Source: Alphaproteobacteria bacterium
GTDB taxonomy: Bacteria; Pseudomonadota; Alphaproteobacteria; Caulobacterales; Parvularculaceae
NCBI GenBank assembly: GCA_016125425.1
Contig: WGLT01000015.1
Location: 1-64,000, forward strand
Reading direction: 5' to 3'
Length of the DNA stretch: 64,000 nt
Shown here: one piece after another, positions 56,554 to 64,000 of the stretch
Numbering within the stretch: the stretch's first letter is position 1
How the letters are laid out: every line of letters starts with the position of its first letter
The notes under the pieces: model-generated
Databases searched by the model: none
The model's input: only the letters and a program-made list of their open reading frames with translations
What the model was told of the DNA's origin: nothing
Position numbers and translations under genes: made by a program

Positions 56554-57093
56554 ATAGCCCGCAGACCATCCGCCGCCCCGCCGACGAAAAATGACGGCCC
56601 GCGCATCAATGAAGAAATCAACGTGTCGCAAGTGCTTCTGATCGATCAGACCGGCGAAAAACGCGGCGTCGTCCCGACGAAGCAGGCGATCGAGATCGCC
56701 GTCGCCGCCGGCCTTGATCTTGTCGAAGTCTCGCCGACGACCCAGCCGCCGGTGTGCAAGATTCTCGACTACGGCAAGTTCAAATACCAGCAGCAGAAGA
56801 AAAAGGCGGAAGCGAAGAAGAAGCAGAAGGTCGTCGAGATCAAAGAGATCAAGATGCGCCCGAATATCGACACCCATGACTATGAGGTGAAGACGAAAGC
56901 GATGCGCCGCTTCTTCGACGAAGGCGACAAGGTGAAGGTTACGCTGCGCTTCAGGGGCCGGGAGATGGCGCACCAGGAGCGCGGGATGGAGCTTCTTCAG
57001 CGCGTGCAGGCCGATTTCGACGAGATCGCCAAGGTGGAGCAGATGCCGAAGCTCGAAGGCCGGCAAATGATGATGGTGATGGCCCCGCGCTAG
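56554..57093 (+). CDS. infC: Translation initiation factor IF-3 (apparent ATA start)
   Basis: 179 residues if it starts at ATA (56554). IF-3 binds the 30S subunit and rejects non-canonical start codons. '[20 protein letters not shown]' and '[20 protein letters not shown]' (N domain), the basic linker '[20 protein letters not shown]', and '[20 protein letters not shown]' (C domain) are all conserved. Starting at the GTG at 56623 would lose the conserved RINEEI. The ATA has AGGAG eight bases before it and yields '[20 protein letters not shown]', the usual alphaproteobacterial N-terminus. A rare start codon lets IF-3 limit its own synthesis, as with AUU in E. coli. Confidence 0.93.
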   Translation: MARRPSAAPPTKNDGPRINEEINVSQVLLIDQTGEKRGVVPTKQAIEIAVAAGLDLVEVSPTTQPPVCKILDYGKFKYQQQKKKAEAKKKQKVVEIKEIKMRPNIDTHDYEVKTKAMRRFFDEGDKVKVTLRFRGREMAHQERGMELLQRVQADFDEIAKVEQMPKLEGRQMMMVMAPR

Positions 57094-57121
57094 GGCTCTG
57101 CTCCCGCGCGACAGGCTTCAC

Positions 57122-57153
57122 GACCGCCCGGTTTCCGGGCGGTCTTTGCTTTT
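57122..57153 (+). terminator. Intrinsic terminator after infC
   Basis: A perfect 10-bp stem (57122-57131 with 57135-57144) with a TTT loop is followed by TTTGCTTTT. It lies 28 nt after the infC stop and should end the transcript, so rpmI/rplT are not directly downstream here. Confidence 0.9.
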
Positions 57154-57290
57154 CGGGCCTGATTTGCTCTCCTTGGCGCCGGGCTTGCTTCAAGAACGGC
57201 GAAGGCGCGGGGAAGGCGCGCCGCCCGGCCTGTGGGGATCGCCGGGCGGCTGGCGCTCCGCGGGAGCCTGTCGCGCACTGGTTTTCGAAA

Positions 57291-57638
57291 ATGACGACGC
57301 CTCTGGTTTTTATTGCGGCCTATCTGTTCGGGATCGCGACCGGCTGGTTCCTTTGGGGCGCAGCCTCGCCGCGCCGGCCCGCCGCGGGCAACGGCGCCGC
57401 GCCCGCCGCCGCGACCTCGGACTCGCCGACGCCGGCGGCGAAGCTCACCGCCGCCGCGGCCGCGCTCGAGGCGCTGGCGGGCGAACTCAAGGCCGCCCGC
57501 GCGCTTCTTGAAAGAAGCGATGAAGACGACCAATCCGTCGCTGACGAACTCGCCGGGCTCGACGCCGCGATCAAACGCGCAAACGGCCGGCTGAAGCTCG
57601 TCATGCGCGCGCTCGAGGGGTCTGAAGACGAAGGCTGA
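57291..57638 (+). CDS. Small single-pass membrane protein with coiled coil
   Basis: 115 residues. An N-terminal membrane helix ('LVFIAAYLFGIATGWFLWGA') is followed by an Ala/Pro linker and an amphipathic coiled coil with two helices (about 50-110, rich in A, E, L and K). No family is recognised. There is no strong ribosome binding site. Its stop is 3' of a divergent-type boundary and abuts the convergent MFS stop (57639). Confidence 0.6.
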   Translation: MTTPLVFIAAYLFGIATGWFLWGAASPRRPAAGNGAAPAAATSDSPTPAAKLTAAAAALEALAGELKAARALLERSDEDDQSVADELAGLDAAIKRANGRLKLVMRALEGSEDEG

Positions 57639-58943
57639 TCATGCGGTCTCAACGGCGGTTTCGGCCGCGTCCCGTCGCGGCCGCCTGATCTGCCGGACCG
57701 CCGTCCTCAGCGCAAAGAGCGCGAGCGCGGAAAGCGCGGCAGAGACCATGAAGGGCGCGCCCGGAAAATAAAAGGGCGCGCCATGCGGCAGGATCAGAAT
57801 ATCGCCGACATAAAAGGGGGCGCCCGGTTTGATGAAGGCTGCGAAAATCTGCGTCATCACATAGGGGCCGATGATCATCGAAAGTCCGGCGACCGAAGCG
57901 ACAGCGCCCTGCAACTCTCCTTGCGCGTTGGCGGGTATCGTGCGCGACATGATTCCCTGCAATGCCGGCATCGCAAAGCCTGCGAGCGCGCCGAAGGGAA
58001 TGATGACGTAGATCATCCAGCTGTCGCTGGCGAATCCGTATGCGACATAGGAGAGCATGGCGACAGTGACGCCGAAAAACGCTGCGGCGCGCTCGCCGAT
58101 TTTCGGAATGACGGCGCGCGTGAGGCCGCCTTGCACGATCGCCGCCGTCAGGCCGACGAGCATCAGCGAATAGCCGATGTCGCTTGGCGACCATTTGAAT
58201 TTTTCTTCAGCGAAATAGGCCCAGACCGACGGCATCGTCCATTGCGCGAGCTGGGAGAGAAACAGGGTCATGACAATCGGAAGGAGCGCGGGATAGCGCG
58301 CGAGCTGTAAAAAGCTGCCGAAAGCGTTGGCGCGCCTCCAGTCGAAAGCGCGCCGGTTCTCTCGCGCAAGGGACTCGGGAAGCAGAAGCGAGCCGTAAAC
58401 GAGATTGGCGAGGCCGAGGACGCAGACAACGAAGAAAGGCGCGCGCGGGCCGAAATGATCGCCGAGCAGGCCGCCGACGGCGGGGCCGATGATGAAGCCA
58501 AGCCCGAAAGCCGCGCCCATCAGGCCGAAATTCGCCGCCCGTCTCTCCGGCGGCGTCACGTCGGCGATGAAGGCGTTGGCGGTTGAAAAAGTCGCTGCGA
58601 AAGCGCCCGCGAGCAAGCGCGAAACAAGTAGGAACCCGATTGAAGGCGCGATCGCCATTACGAAAAAGTCGGCGGAATAGGCGGCGAGCGAGCCGAGAAT
58701 GACAGGCCGGCGCCCGAAACGGTCCGAAAGCGCGCCCATAACCGGCATCATCAGAAACTGCATGAGCGCATAAACAAGGGAGAGAACCCCGCCCCATTTC
58801 GCCGCGCTCGCCAGCCCCTCGCCGGTGATGTCCATGATCAGCGTCGGCATGACGGGTATGACGACGCCGAAGCCGATCATATTGATCAGCACCGTGATGA
58901 AAATGAAGACAATCGCGTTCGCGCCGGCCGGCCGTTCGGTCAT
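57639..58943 (-). CDS. MFS transporter, TCR/Tet-like family
   Basis: 434 residues with 12 membrane helices. '[20 protein letters not shown]' in TM1 and the motif A loop '[20 protein letters not shown]' match the TetA/Tcr family of drug:proton antiporters. '[18 protein letters not shown]' is motif C. The drug, if any, is unknown. It is the last gene of the aroK-aroB operon, 5 bp after the CorC/HlyC gene. Confidence 0.9.
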   Translation of the reverse strand: MTERPAGANAIVFIFITVLINMIGFGVVIPVMPTLIMDITGEGLASAAKWGGVLSLVYALMQFLMMPVMGALSDRFGRRPVILGSLAAYSADFFVMAIAPSIGFLLVSRLLAGAFAATFSTANAFIADVTPPERRAANFGLMGAAFGLGFIIGPAVGGLLGDHFGPRAPFFVVCVLGLANLVYGSLLLPESLARENRRAFDWRRANAFGSFLQLARYPALLPIVMTLFLSQLAQWTMPSVWAYFAEEKFKWSPSDIGYSLMLVGLTAAIVQGGLTRAVIPKIGERAAAFFGVTVAMLSYVAYGFASDSWMIYVIIPFGALAGFAMPALQGIMSRTIPANAQGELQGAVASVAGLSMIIGPYVMTQIFAAFIKPGAPFYVGDILILPHGAPFYFPGAPFMVSAALSALALFALRTAVRQIRRPRRDAAETAVETA

Positions 58944-58948
58944 GGACG

Positions 58949-60256
58949 TCAGATATCCTTATAATCCGGCGCCGGGCGCGGGGATTCTATCGGCTTGATA
59001 TTGATCGCGGTGATCTGGTTGCGGCGGCGGCGTAATATCTTAAAGCGCATGCCGTGAAAAGAGAAGGTTTGCCCGATATCGGGGATGGATTGCGCCTCAT
59101 GTATGACGAGCCCTGCGACGGTGACCGCCTCCTCGTCCGGCAGGCTCCAGTCGAGCGCGCGGTTGAGATCGCGGATCGACACCGTCCCGTCGACATTGAC
59201 CGAGCCGTCGGGTTGGGGCCTGACGCCCTGCAGCGGCATGTCATGCTCGTCCTCGATCTCGCCGACGATTTCCTCGAGTATGTCTTCGAGCGTGACCAGC
59301 CCCATGATCGCGCCATATTCGTCGACCACCAGCGCAAAGTGTTCGTGCTTGAGTTTGAAATTGTCGAGTTGCTCCTGCAGGGTTGTCGTTTCAGGAGCGA
59401 AATAGGGCGCGCGCGCGATCGCGGCGAGGTCGATAGATTCGTAATTTCCGTCCGCCTCCCACAGGGCGCGCAGAAGATCCTTCGCATGCAAAACGCCGAC
59501 AATGTTGTCGGGATCGTCGCGATAGAGCGGCAGGCGCGTGTGCCGGCTTCTCAGCGCGATAGCGATCGCGTCGCCCGTCGGCTGGTCGAGGTCGATCATT
59601 TCGATCGACTTTCTGTGCACCATAATCTCTTCGAGCCTGATCTCGTCGAGATCGAGCGCGCCGCGAATGAGATCGCGCGCCTCCTTGTCGACCCGGCCTT
59701 CGACATGGTGCAGGTCGATCGCGCCGCGCAGCTCCTCCGTTACGGAGAGAATCGGCGCGTTCTGCGTCACATTGATGCCGACGAGATGCAGCGCGCTGCG
59801 CACGATGATCTGGACGATGCGCGTCATCGGCGCGAACACCAGCACGACCACGCGCATCAGCGGGGCGACGAACATCGCCATGGAATCAGGACGCGCGATG
59901 GCGACGGTCTTGGGCGCGATCTCGGCGAAAATCACGATGAGCGCCGTCATGACGAGCGTCGCCCAGGCGACGCCCGCCTGTCCGAAAATGTTGAGGAAGA
60001 CGAAGGTTGCGAGCGAAGAGGCGGCGATATTCGCGAGATTGTTGCCGAGCAGGATCGCGCCGATGAGACGCTCGCGGTCGCGGATGAGCCGGTTGACTAT
60101 CGCGGCCCGGCGGTCGCCGTCGCTCTCGAGCTTGTGCATCCGCGCGCGCGACGTCGCAGTCAGCGCGGTCTCCGAGCCTGAAAATATCGCTGACAGGAAT
60201 ATGAGCAGAATGATGCCGCCGGCGAGCGGCCAGACAGCTAGGTCTTGTTGAGTCAT
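58949..60256 (-). CDS. CorC/HlyC-family transporter (DUF21-CBS-CorC)
   Basis: 435 residues. The DUF21 membrane domain (about 1-190) is followed by a CBS pair ('IMVHRKSIEMIDLDQPTGDA', then 'NIVGVLHAKDLLRA') and a C-terminal CorC domain ('VTLEDILEEIVGEIEDEHDM'). Members are linked to Mg/Co efflux. The start codon lies one nt after the aroB stop. Confidence 0.92.
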   Translation of the reverse strand: MTQQDLAVWPLAGGIILLIFLSAIFSGSETALTATSRARMHKLESDGDRRAAIVNRLIRDRERLIGAILLGNNLANIAASSLATFVFLNIFGQAGVAWATLVMTALIVIFAEIAPKTVAIARPDSMAMFVAPLMRVVVLVFAPMTRIVQIIVRSALHLVGINVTQNAPILSVTEELRGAIDLHHVEGRVDKEARDLIRGALDLDEIRLEEIMVHRKSIEMIDLDQPTGDAIAIALRSRHTRLPLYRDDPDNIVGVLHAKDLLRALWEADGNYESIDLAAIARAPYFAPETTTLQEQLDNFKLKHEHFALVVDEYGAIMGLVTLEDILEEIVGEIEDEHDMPLQGVRPQPDGSVNVDGTVSIRDLNRALDWSLPDEEAVTVAGLVIHEAQSIPDIGQTFSFHGMRFKILRRRRNQITAINIKPIESPRPAPDYKDI

Positions 60257-60257
60257 A

Positions 60258-61388
60258 TTACTCCCCGGCGGCCGCGCTGGCCGCTTCTTCTTTCAGAAAA
60301 GCGAGTATCACGTCTTCGCGCGCGTCGCGCGCGACGAACGCCTCGCCGAGGCGGCGCGCGAGAATGAGGGTCATTGCGCCCGCCCGCACCTTCTTGTCCT
60401 GACGCATGAAGGCGAGAAGTCGGTCAGGATCAAGAACATCCTTATACGGAATATCTGCGAGGTCGGCGGGAAGGCCCGCCGCTTTGAGATGCGCCTTCAG
60501 CCGGGCGGCGTCCGCGCGCGGACACCCCGCCCGCTCCGCGGAGAAGTCGAAGGCGAGGCCCATGCCTGCGGCGACCGCCTCGCCGTGCAGCAGTTTCGCC
60601 GAATAGCCGAGCGCGGCCTCGAGCGCGTGCCCGAATGTGTGGCCGAGATTGAGCAGGGCGCGCCTGCCGTCCTCGCGCTCGTCTTCGGCGACGATCGCCG
60701 CCTTGATCTCGCAGGCCCGGCGCACGGCCTTGATGCGCGCGCCGACGTCGCCCTCGAGGACGGCCCGGCCGTTCGCTTCGAGCCAGGCGAAAAACGGCGC
60801 GTCGCCAAGCGCGCCGTATTTGACGATTTCAGCGTAGCCCGCGCGCAGTTCGCGCGCCGGCAGGCTCGACAGCGTTTCGACGTCCGCGATGACGATCGAG
60901 GGCTGATGGAAGGCTCCGACGAGATTCTTGCCTTCGGGGATGTTGATCGCGGTTTTGCCGCCGACGGCGCTGTCGACTTGGGCGAGAAGGCTCGTCGGAA
61001 TCTGCGCGAAGCGGCAGCCGCGGCGCAGGATCGCCGCCGCAAAGCCGGTGATGTCCCCGACGACGCCGCCGCCGAACGCGATGATCATGTCGCTGCGGTC
61101 GACGCCCAGGGCCGCGAGCCGCGAGACCAGCATTCGCAGCGTGTCGAAAGTCTTGGTCGCTTCGCCGGGAGGAAGCGTGATCCAGTCTTGCTCTATGCCG
61201 GCGTCGGCGAGCGCCTTTTCAAGGCGCGGCCCTTGTGCGGCCTTGACGTTTTCGTCGGTGACCACGATGGCTTTCGCGCGCGCGAGCAACGGCGCAAGAA
61301 GTTTTCCCGCGCCGTCGAGAACGCGCGCGCCGATAATGATGTCGTAGCTGCGCGCGCCGAGCGCGACAGAGAGCTTTTCTTCGTTCAT
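60258..61388 (-). CDS. aroB: 3-Dehydroquinate synthase
   Basis: 376 residues. NAD- and zinc-dependent enzyme that makes the first carbocycle of the shikimate pathway. 'IIAFGGGVVGDITGFAAAIL' (NAD) and 'RFAQIPTSLLAQVDSAVGGK' are signature motifs, with zinc ligands in 'LLNLGHTFGHALEAALGYSA'. Its ATG overlaps the aroK stop. Confidence 0.97.
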   Translation of the reverse strand: MNEEKLSVALGARSYDIIIGARVLDGAGKLLAPLLARAKAIVVTDENVKAAQGPRLEKALADAGIEQDWITLPPGEATKTFDTLRMLVSRLAALGVDRSDMIIAFGGGVVGDITGFAAAILRRGCRFAQIPTSLLAQVDSAVGGKTAINIPEGKNLVGAFHQPSIVIADVETLSSLPARELRAGYAEIVKYGALGDAPFFAWLEANGRAVLEGDVGARIKAVRRACEIKAAIVAEDEREDGRRALLNLGHTFGHALEAALGYSAKLLHGEAVAAGMGLAFDFSAERAGCPRADAARLKAHLKAAGLPADLADIPYKDVLDPDRLLAFMRQDKKVRAGAMTLILARRLGEAFVARDAREDVILAFLKEEAASAAAGE

Positions 61389-61981
61389 GGCGCGCGCTCC
61401 GTCGCGGCGTTATCGGCGGACGTCATCAGGGGACGTATCGCTTCGATCAGCGCGTCGACCGTGCGCGCATGGGCCCCTGGCTGGCCGTCGATCACGAGAT
61501 CGGACCGGGCGTAGAACGGCGCGCGCGCGTCGAGCAGGCGCGAGAGAATTTCGCGCGGCTCGCCGCCTTTCAAGAGCGGGCGCGTATCGCGCCGCGCGGC
61601 GCGGCGCGCGATCACGTCGAGATCGGCGCGCAGCCAGATCGTCAGCGCGCGCTCGCGCAGGAGCCTGCGGGTTTCCGGGTCGAGGATCGATCCGCCGCCG
61701 GTCGCCAGAACATGCGGCGGGCCTTCGAGGAGACGCGCGATGATCTGGGCTTCGCCGCGGCGGAAGCTGTCCTCGCCATGCGCGCTGAACAGTTCGGCGA
61801 CGGACATGCCGGCGGCCTTCTCGATTTCTTCGTCCGTATCGAAAAAGGGCAGGCCGAGCCGCTCGGCGAGCCGGCGCCCGACCGTCGTCTTGCCGACGCC
61901 CATCATGCCGACGAGCGCGATTGTCCGGCCGCATTCGAAATCGACGCCCTTCGCCCGCCTTTGTTTGCCCTCGCTCTTCAT
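61385..61981 (-). CDS. aroK: Shikimate kinase
   Basis: 198 residues. 'GRTIALVGMMGVGKTTVGRR' holds the P-loop, 'FFDTDEEIEKAAG' the shikimate-binding Asp, and 'VLATGGGSILDPETRRLLRE' the conserved GGG. It phosphorylates shikimate. It heads an aroK-aroB operon that continues into CorC/HlyC and an MFS transporter. Confidence 0.97.
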   Translation of the reverse strand: MKSEGKQRRAKGVDFECGRTIALVGMMGVGKTTVGRRLAERLGLPFFDTDEEIEKAAGMSVAELFSAHGEDSFRRGEAQIIARLLEGPPHVLATGGGSILDPETRRLLRERALTIWLRADLDVIARRAARRDTRPLLKGGEPREILSRLLDARAPFYARSDLVIDGQPGAHARTVDALIEAIRPLMTSADNAATERAP

Positions 61982-62129
61982 GCGCGTAAGATGTAGAGAA
62001 GGCCGCTGGCGAGCGCCAGCGGCAGAGCCGCTTTCGCCGCGCCGGCGGCGGTTTCGCCGGGGCGCCGGATCGGGCTAGGGTCGGGGGCGAAATCAGGTCG
62101 CATCGGTTTTTGATGCTGGAGCGGAATTC

Positions 62130-62258
62130 GTGCGTTTTATTCTGATCATTGTCATTCTCGTGCTCGCCGCGCTTGCGGGGCTCTATGTTTACGGGTCCAT
62201 GCTCAAACAAACCCCGCGGACGATTGAGCAGGAGGCAGTGCATGCGGAAGGCGCTTAA
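62130..62258 (+). CDS. 42-residue single-pass membrane protein
   Basis: Starts at GTG 62130 with GGAG eight bases upstream and stops at TAA 62256-62258. One membrane helix ('FILIIVILVLAALAGLYVYG') is followed by a short polar tail ('SMLKQTPRTIEQEAVHAEGA'). Its last 17 nt overlap the next gene, whose AGGAGG ribosome binding site lies inside it, so the two are likely translated together. No family is recognised. Confidence 0.7.
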   Translation: MRFILIIVILVLAALAGLYVYGSMLKQTPRTIEQEAVHAEGA

Positions 62259-64000
62259 AGCTGTCGTTTGCGCGCTTTGCCTTGGCGCTGCGCCGGCGGC
62301 GACGGCGCAGACCGCCGCCCCGGCGTCGGGCGGGCCGCCCGCCGGCGCGGAGGCCGCCGGCCCGGTCGCCCCGCCCGAAGCGGTCGAGGAGACCCCGCTC
62401 GCCAAGGACGCCTTTTCGACCGGCCTTCTTTCCGTCGGCGACGGCGGGCTCGCCGCGGGGCTGTGGAAGGGCGCCGATCCCGAGACGGTGCGCTTTCTGC
62501 TCGACCATGCCCCGGCCCGGCCGGCCGGCCCGGCGCTCGGCTCGGCGCTGCGCCGGATTCTGTTGAGTTCGGGCGATGCGCCGACGGGCGCCAAGCCGGC
62601 TCTGGGCGGACTGAAGCTCGTCGTGCTCGCGCGGGCGGGCTTCGCCGATGAGGCCCGCACGATCGCCAGCCTCTCCAACGCCCCGCGCAGCGAGCCGACC
62701 GTGGCCGAAGCGCTGGCGACGGCCGATCTTCTCGACGGCGCGACAGCGGACGCCTGCCGCCGCAACGCCGACCTTGCGAGCGGGCGCGCAGAGCCTTTCT
62801 GGGTGAAGCTGAGGCTGGTCTGCTACGCTCTCGCCGGCCAGCGCGACGCCGCCGACCTGACCTTCTCGCTGCTGCGCGATCAGGGCGTGCTGACGGGCGG
62901 GGAGGCGGCGCTGTTTTCCGCGCTTGTGACCGGCGCGCCGCCGAAGGCGACGCCCGCGCCGCAAACGGCGATCGATCTCGCCGCGCTGCGCCAGCTCAGA
63001 TTGCCGCTGGCGCCAGGCCTCCTCGGATCGGCGGACGCCGGCGTGCTGAAAGCGATCGCCAATGACGCGAATTTCGACCCCGCGACGCGCGTCGCCGCCG
63101 CCGAAAGCGCGCTTGCGGCCGGTGCGATGAAACCGGGCGACCTGCAGGTCCTGTTCGCGGGCTTCAAGCTCGATCTCACCGATCTTTCTTCGGCGGCCGA
63201 AAAAGCGAACGCCCGTCCGGATGATCCGATGTCGGACGTAATCCTCTATCAGGCCGTGCAGCAGATGACGGCGCCGGAATTCCTGCGCGACAAGGCCGAA
63301 CGCATCGCCGAGGCGCTGACCATCGCCGACAGCTTTCCGCGCGCCTATGCGGCGGCAGTGCTCTATTCGGAGGATATCGTCTCGCTCGAGGGCGCGGTGC
63401 TGCCCGCGAGGGAGGCGGCGCGCTTTGCGGTCGCGCGCATGGCGGTGGGCGACGGCGACGGAGCGGCGCGCTGGCTGTTCGCCATGCTGGGCTCGGGCGG
63501 GCTGAAGGCGCTCGACCAGCCGCTCGCCATGGATGTGATCGCCCTCACCAATCTTCTCGCCGTGCTCGATCCGATCTCGGCGCGCGCGGTCGCCGAAGCC
63601 GCGGGCGTTTCTCTCGACGAGCAGGAAGGCGGTAACGGCGCGCCGCCGGCGCCGGGCGGCGGCGATGACGGGCGCGCCATCGCCCGCATTGTCGACGCCG
63701 CCTTCGACGCCGCGATCGGCGATGTGCCGGGTCAGGCGGGGCTCGCCGCGCTCGCCATGTCGGACGAGACCGCGCCCGCCGATCCGGTCGCCGCGGCGGT
63801 GATCAGCCAGTCCCTGCGCGCAGCCGGGTTCAATGAATTGCGCCGGCGCGTCGAGTTCGAAAGCGCATGGCGCGCGCGCTTCGCCGCGATCGCGCCCGCC
63901 GCGCCGCCCGCCCCGCCGGCGGCCCCCGGCCCGGAGCCGGCCGCGCGCGCGCAAAAGGCGGAGGCCGCTTCCGGCGGGCCGACGCCGCGGCTGAAGCCGA
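62242..64000 (+). CDS. Large secreted protein of unknown function (runs off the right edge)
   Basis: An ATG at 62242 has a perfect AGGAGG six bases upstream (62230-62235) and opens a frame with no stop to the end of the window (586 codons so far). It begins with a signal peptide ('ALKAVVCALCLGAAPAATA'). The body is Ala-rich and helical ('LARAGFADEARTIASLSN' and 'AEALTIADSFPRAYAAAVLY'), in part like helical repeats. A Pro/Ala linker precedes the edge. I do not recognise a family. Confidence 0.8.
   Translation, partial: MRKALKAVVCALCLGAAPAATAQTAAPASGGPPAGAEAAGPVAPPEAVEETPLAKDAFSTGLLSVGDGGLAAGLWKGADPETVRFLLDHAPARPAGPALGSALRRILLSSGDAPTGAKPALGGLKLVVLARAGFADEARTIASLSNAPRSEPTVAEALATADLLDGATADACRRNADLASGRAEPFWVKLRLVCYALAGQRDAADLTFSLLRDQGVLTGGEAALFSALVTGAPPKATPAPQTAIDLAALRQLRLPLAPGLLGSADAGVLKAIANDANFDPATRVAAAESALAAGAMKPGDLQVLFAGFKLDLTDLSSAAEKANARPDDPMSDVILYQAVQQMTAPEFLRDKAERIAEALTIADSFPRAYAAAVLYSEDIVSLEGAVLPAREAARFAVARMAVGDGDGAARWLFAMLGSGGLKALDQPLAMDVIALTNLLAVLDPISARAVAEAAGVSLDEQEGGNGAPPAPGGGDDGRAIARIVDAAFDAAIGDVPGQAGLAALAMSDETAPADPVAAAVISQSLRAAGFNELRRRVEFESAWRARFAAIAPAAPPAPPAAPGPEPAARAQKAEAASGGPTPRLKP

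Noticed and set aside
62203-63954. 583-codon minus-strand reading frame near the right edge
   Set aside because: It is the mirror of a plus-strand frame that has a perfect ribosome binding site and a signal peptide. Its protein is Arg/Gly-rich without any motif, as expected for an antisense frame in GC-rich DNA.

Overview
This is a GC-rich chromosomal window that reads as an alphaproteobacterium, most likely of the order Hyphomicrobiales (Rhizobiales). The strongest signs are the cluster chvI-chvG-hprK-EIIA(Man)-ptsH, an IalB-family protein, a PodJ-like polarity protein with Sel1 repeats, the TSUP exporter plus TIGR02186 pair, and separate glyQ and glyS genes. A methylotroph-like or Beijerinckiaceae/Methylocystaceae background is possible, but nothing here proves it. 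I found no rRNA or tRNA gene, CRISPR array or prophage.

Layout. 1-0.14 kb: the right end of an IS5-type insertion sequence, abutting the dnaN leader. 0.46-5.3 kb: dnaN-recF-gyrB. 5.3-11.5 kb (minus strand): an N-acyl-D-amino-acid deacylase-type amidohydrolase, a TIGR02186 protein with a TSUP exporter, and a PodJ-like protein. 11.8-17.3 kb: an acyl-CoA dehydrogenase, a convergent cytosine-5 methyltransferase/Vsr operon, and two secreted proteins of unknown function. 17.4-23 kb: glyQ, two small membrane proteins, mtgA, a hotdog thioesterase and glyS. 23-32.3 kb: a subtilase, a phosphodiesterase-type lipoprotein, YhhN with aconitase, an IalB protein, mscL and lepA. 32.6-36.9 kb: a secreted TIM-barrel-like protein, then a fused cytochrome-porin with a small cytochrome c. 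36.9-42.6 kb: ahcY and housekeeping or small enzymes, including a Sir2 deacylase and a pterin dehydratase. 42.7-46.3 kb: ChvI/ChvG plus a regulatory PTS. 46.4-53.4 kb (minus strand): an RND efflux pair and a BlaI/M56 signalling pair. 53.4-57.6 kb: a hydrolase, two glycosyltransferases, infC and a small membrane protein. 57.6-62 kb (minus strand): aroK-aroB-CorC/HlyC-MFS. 62.1 kb to the edge: a 42-residue membrane protein, then a secreted protein that runs off the window.

How genes work together. The most interesting accessory unit is the minus-strand pair at 34.6-36.4 kb. It encodes an outer-membrane barrel with one N-terminal CxxCH heme site, resembling the Cyc2 class of fused cytochrome-porins, and a periplasmic monoheme cytochrome c. 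Two FNR/FixK-type palindromes lie upstream exactly 31 bp apart, and one is centred 41.5 bp before a plausible start site. Together these suggest an oxygen- or redox-controlled electron conduit across the outer membrane.

Other notable items: a REP-like palindrome (the 'HPGESRDPE' type) read in frame inside glyS; an infC gene that appears to start at ATA; a 25-codon ORF whose Shine-Dalgarno sequence matches the 16S anti-SD over 12 nt and is followed by an intrinsic terminator; and a BlaI-M56 pair whose sensor carries a degenerate LytM-like domain and has two operator-like palindromes upstream.
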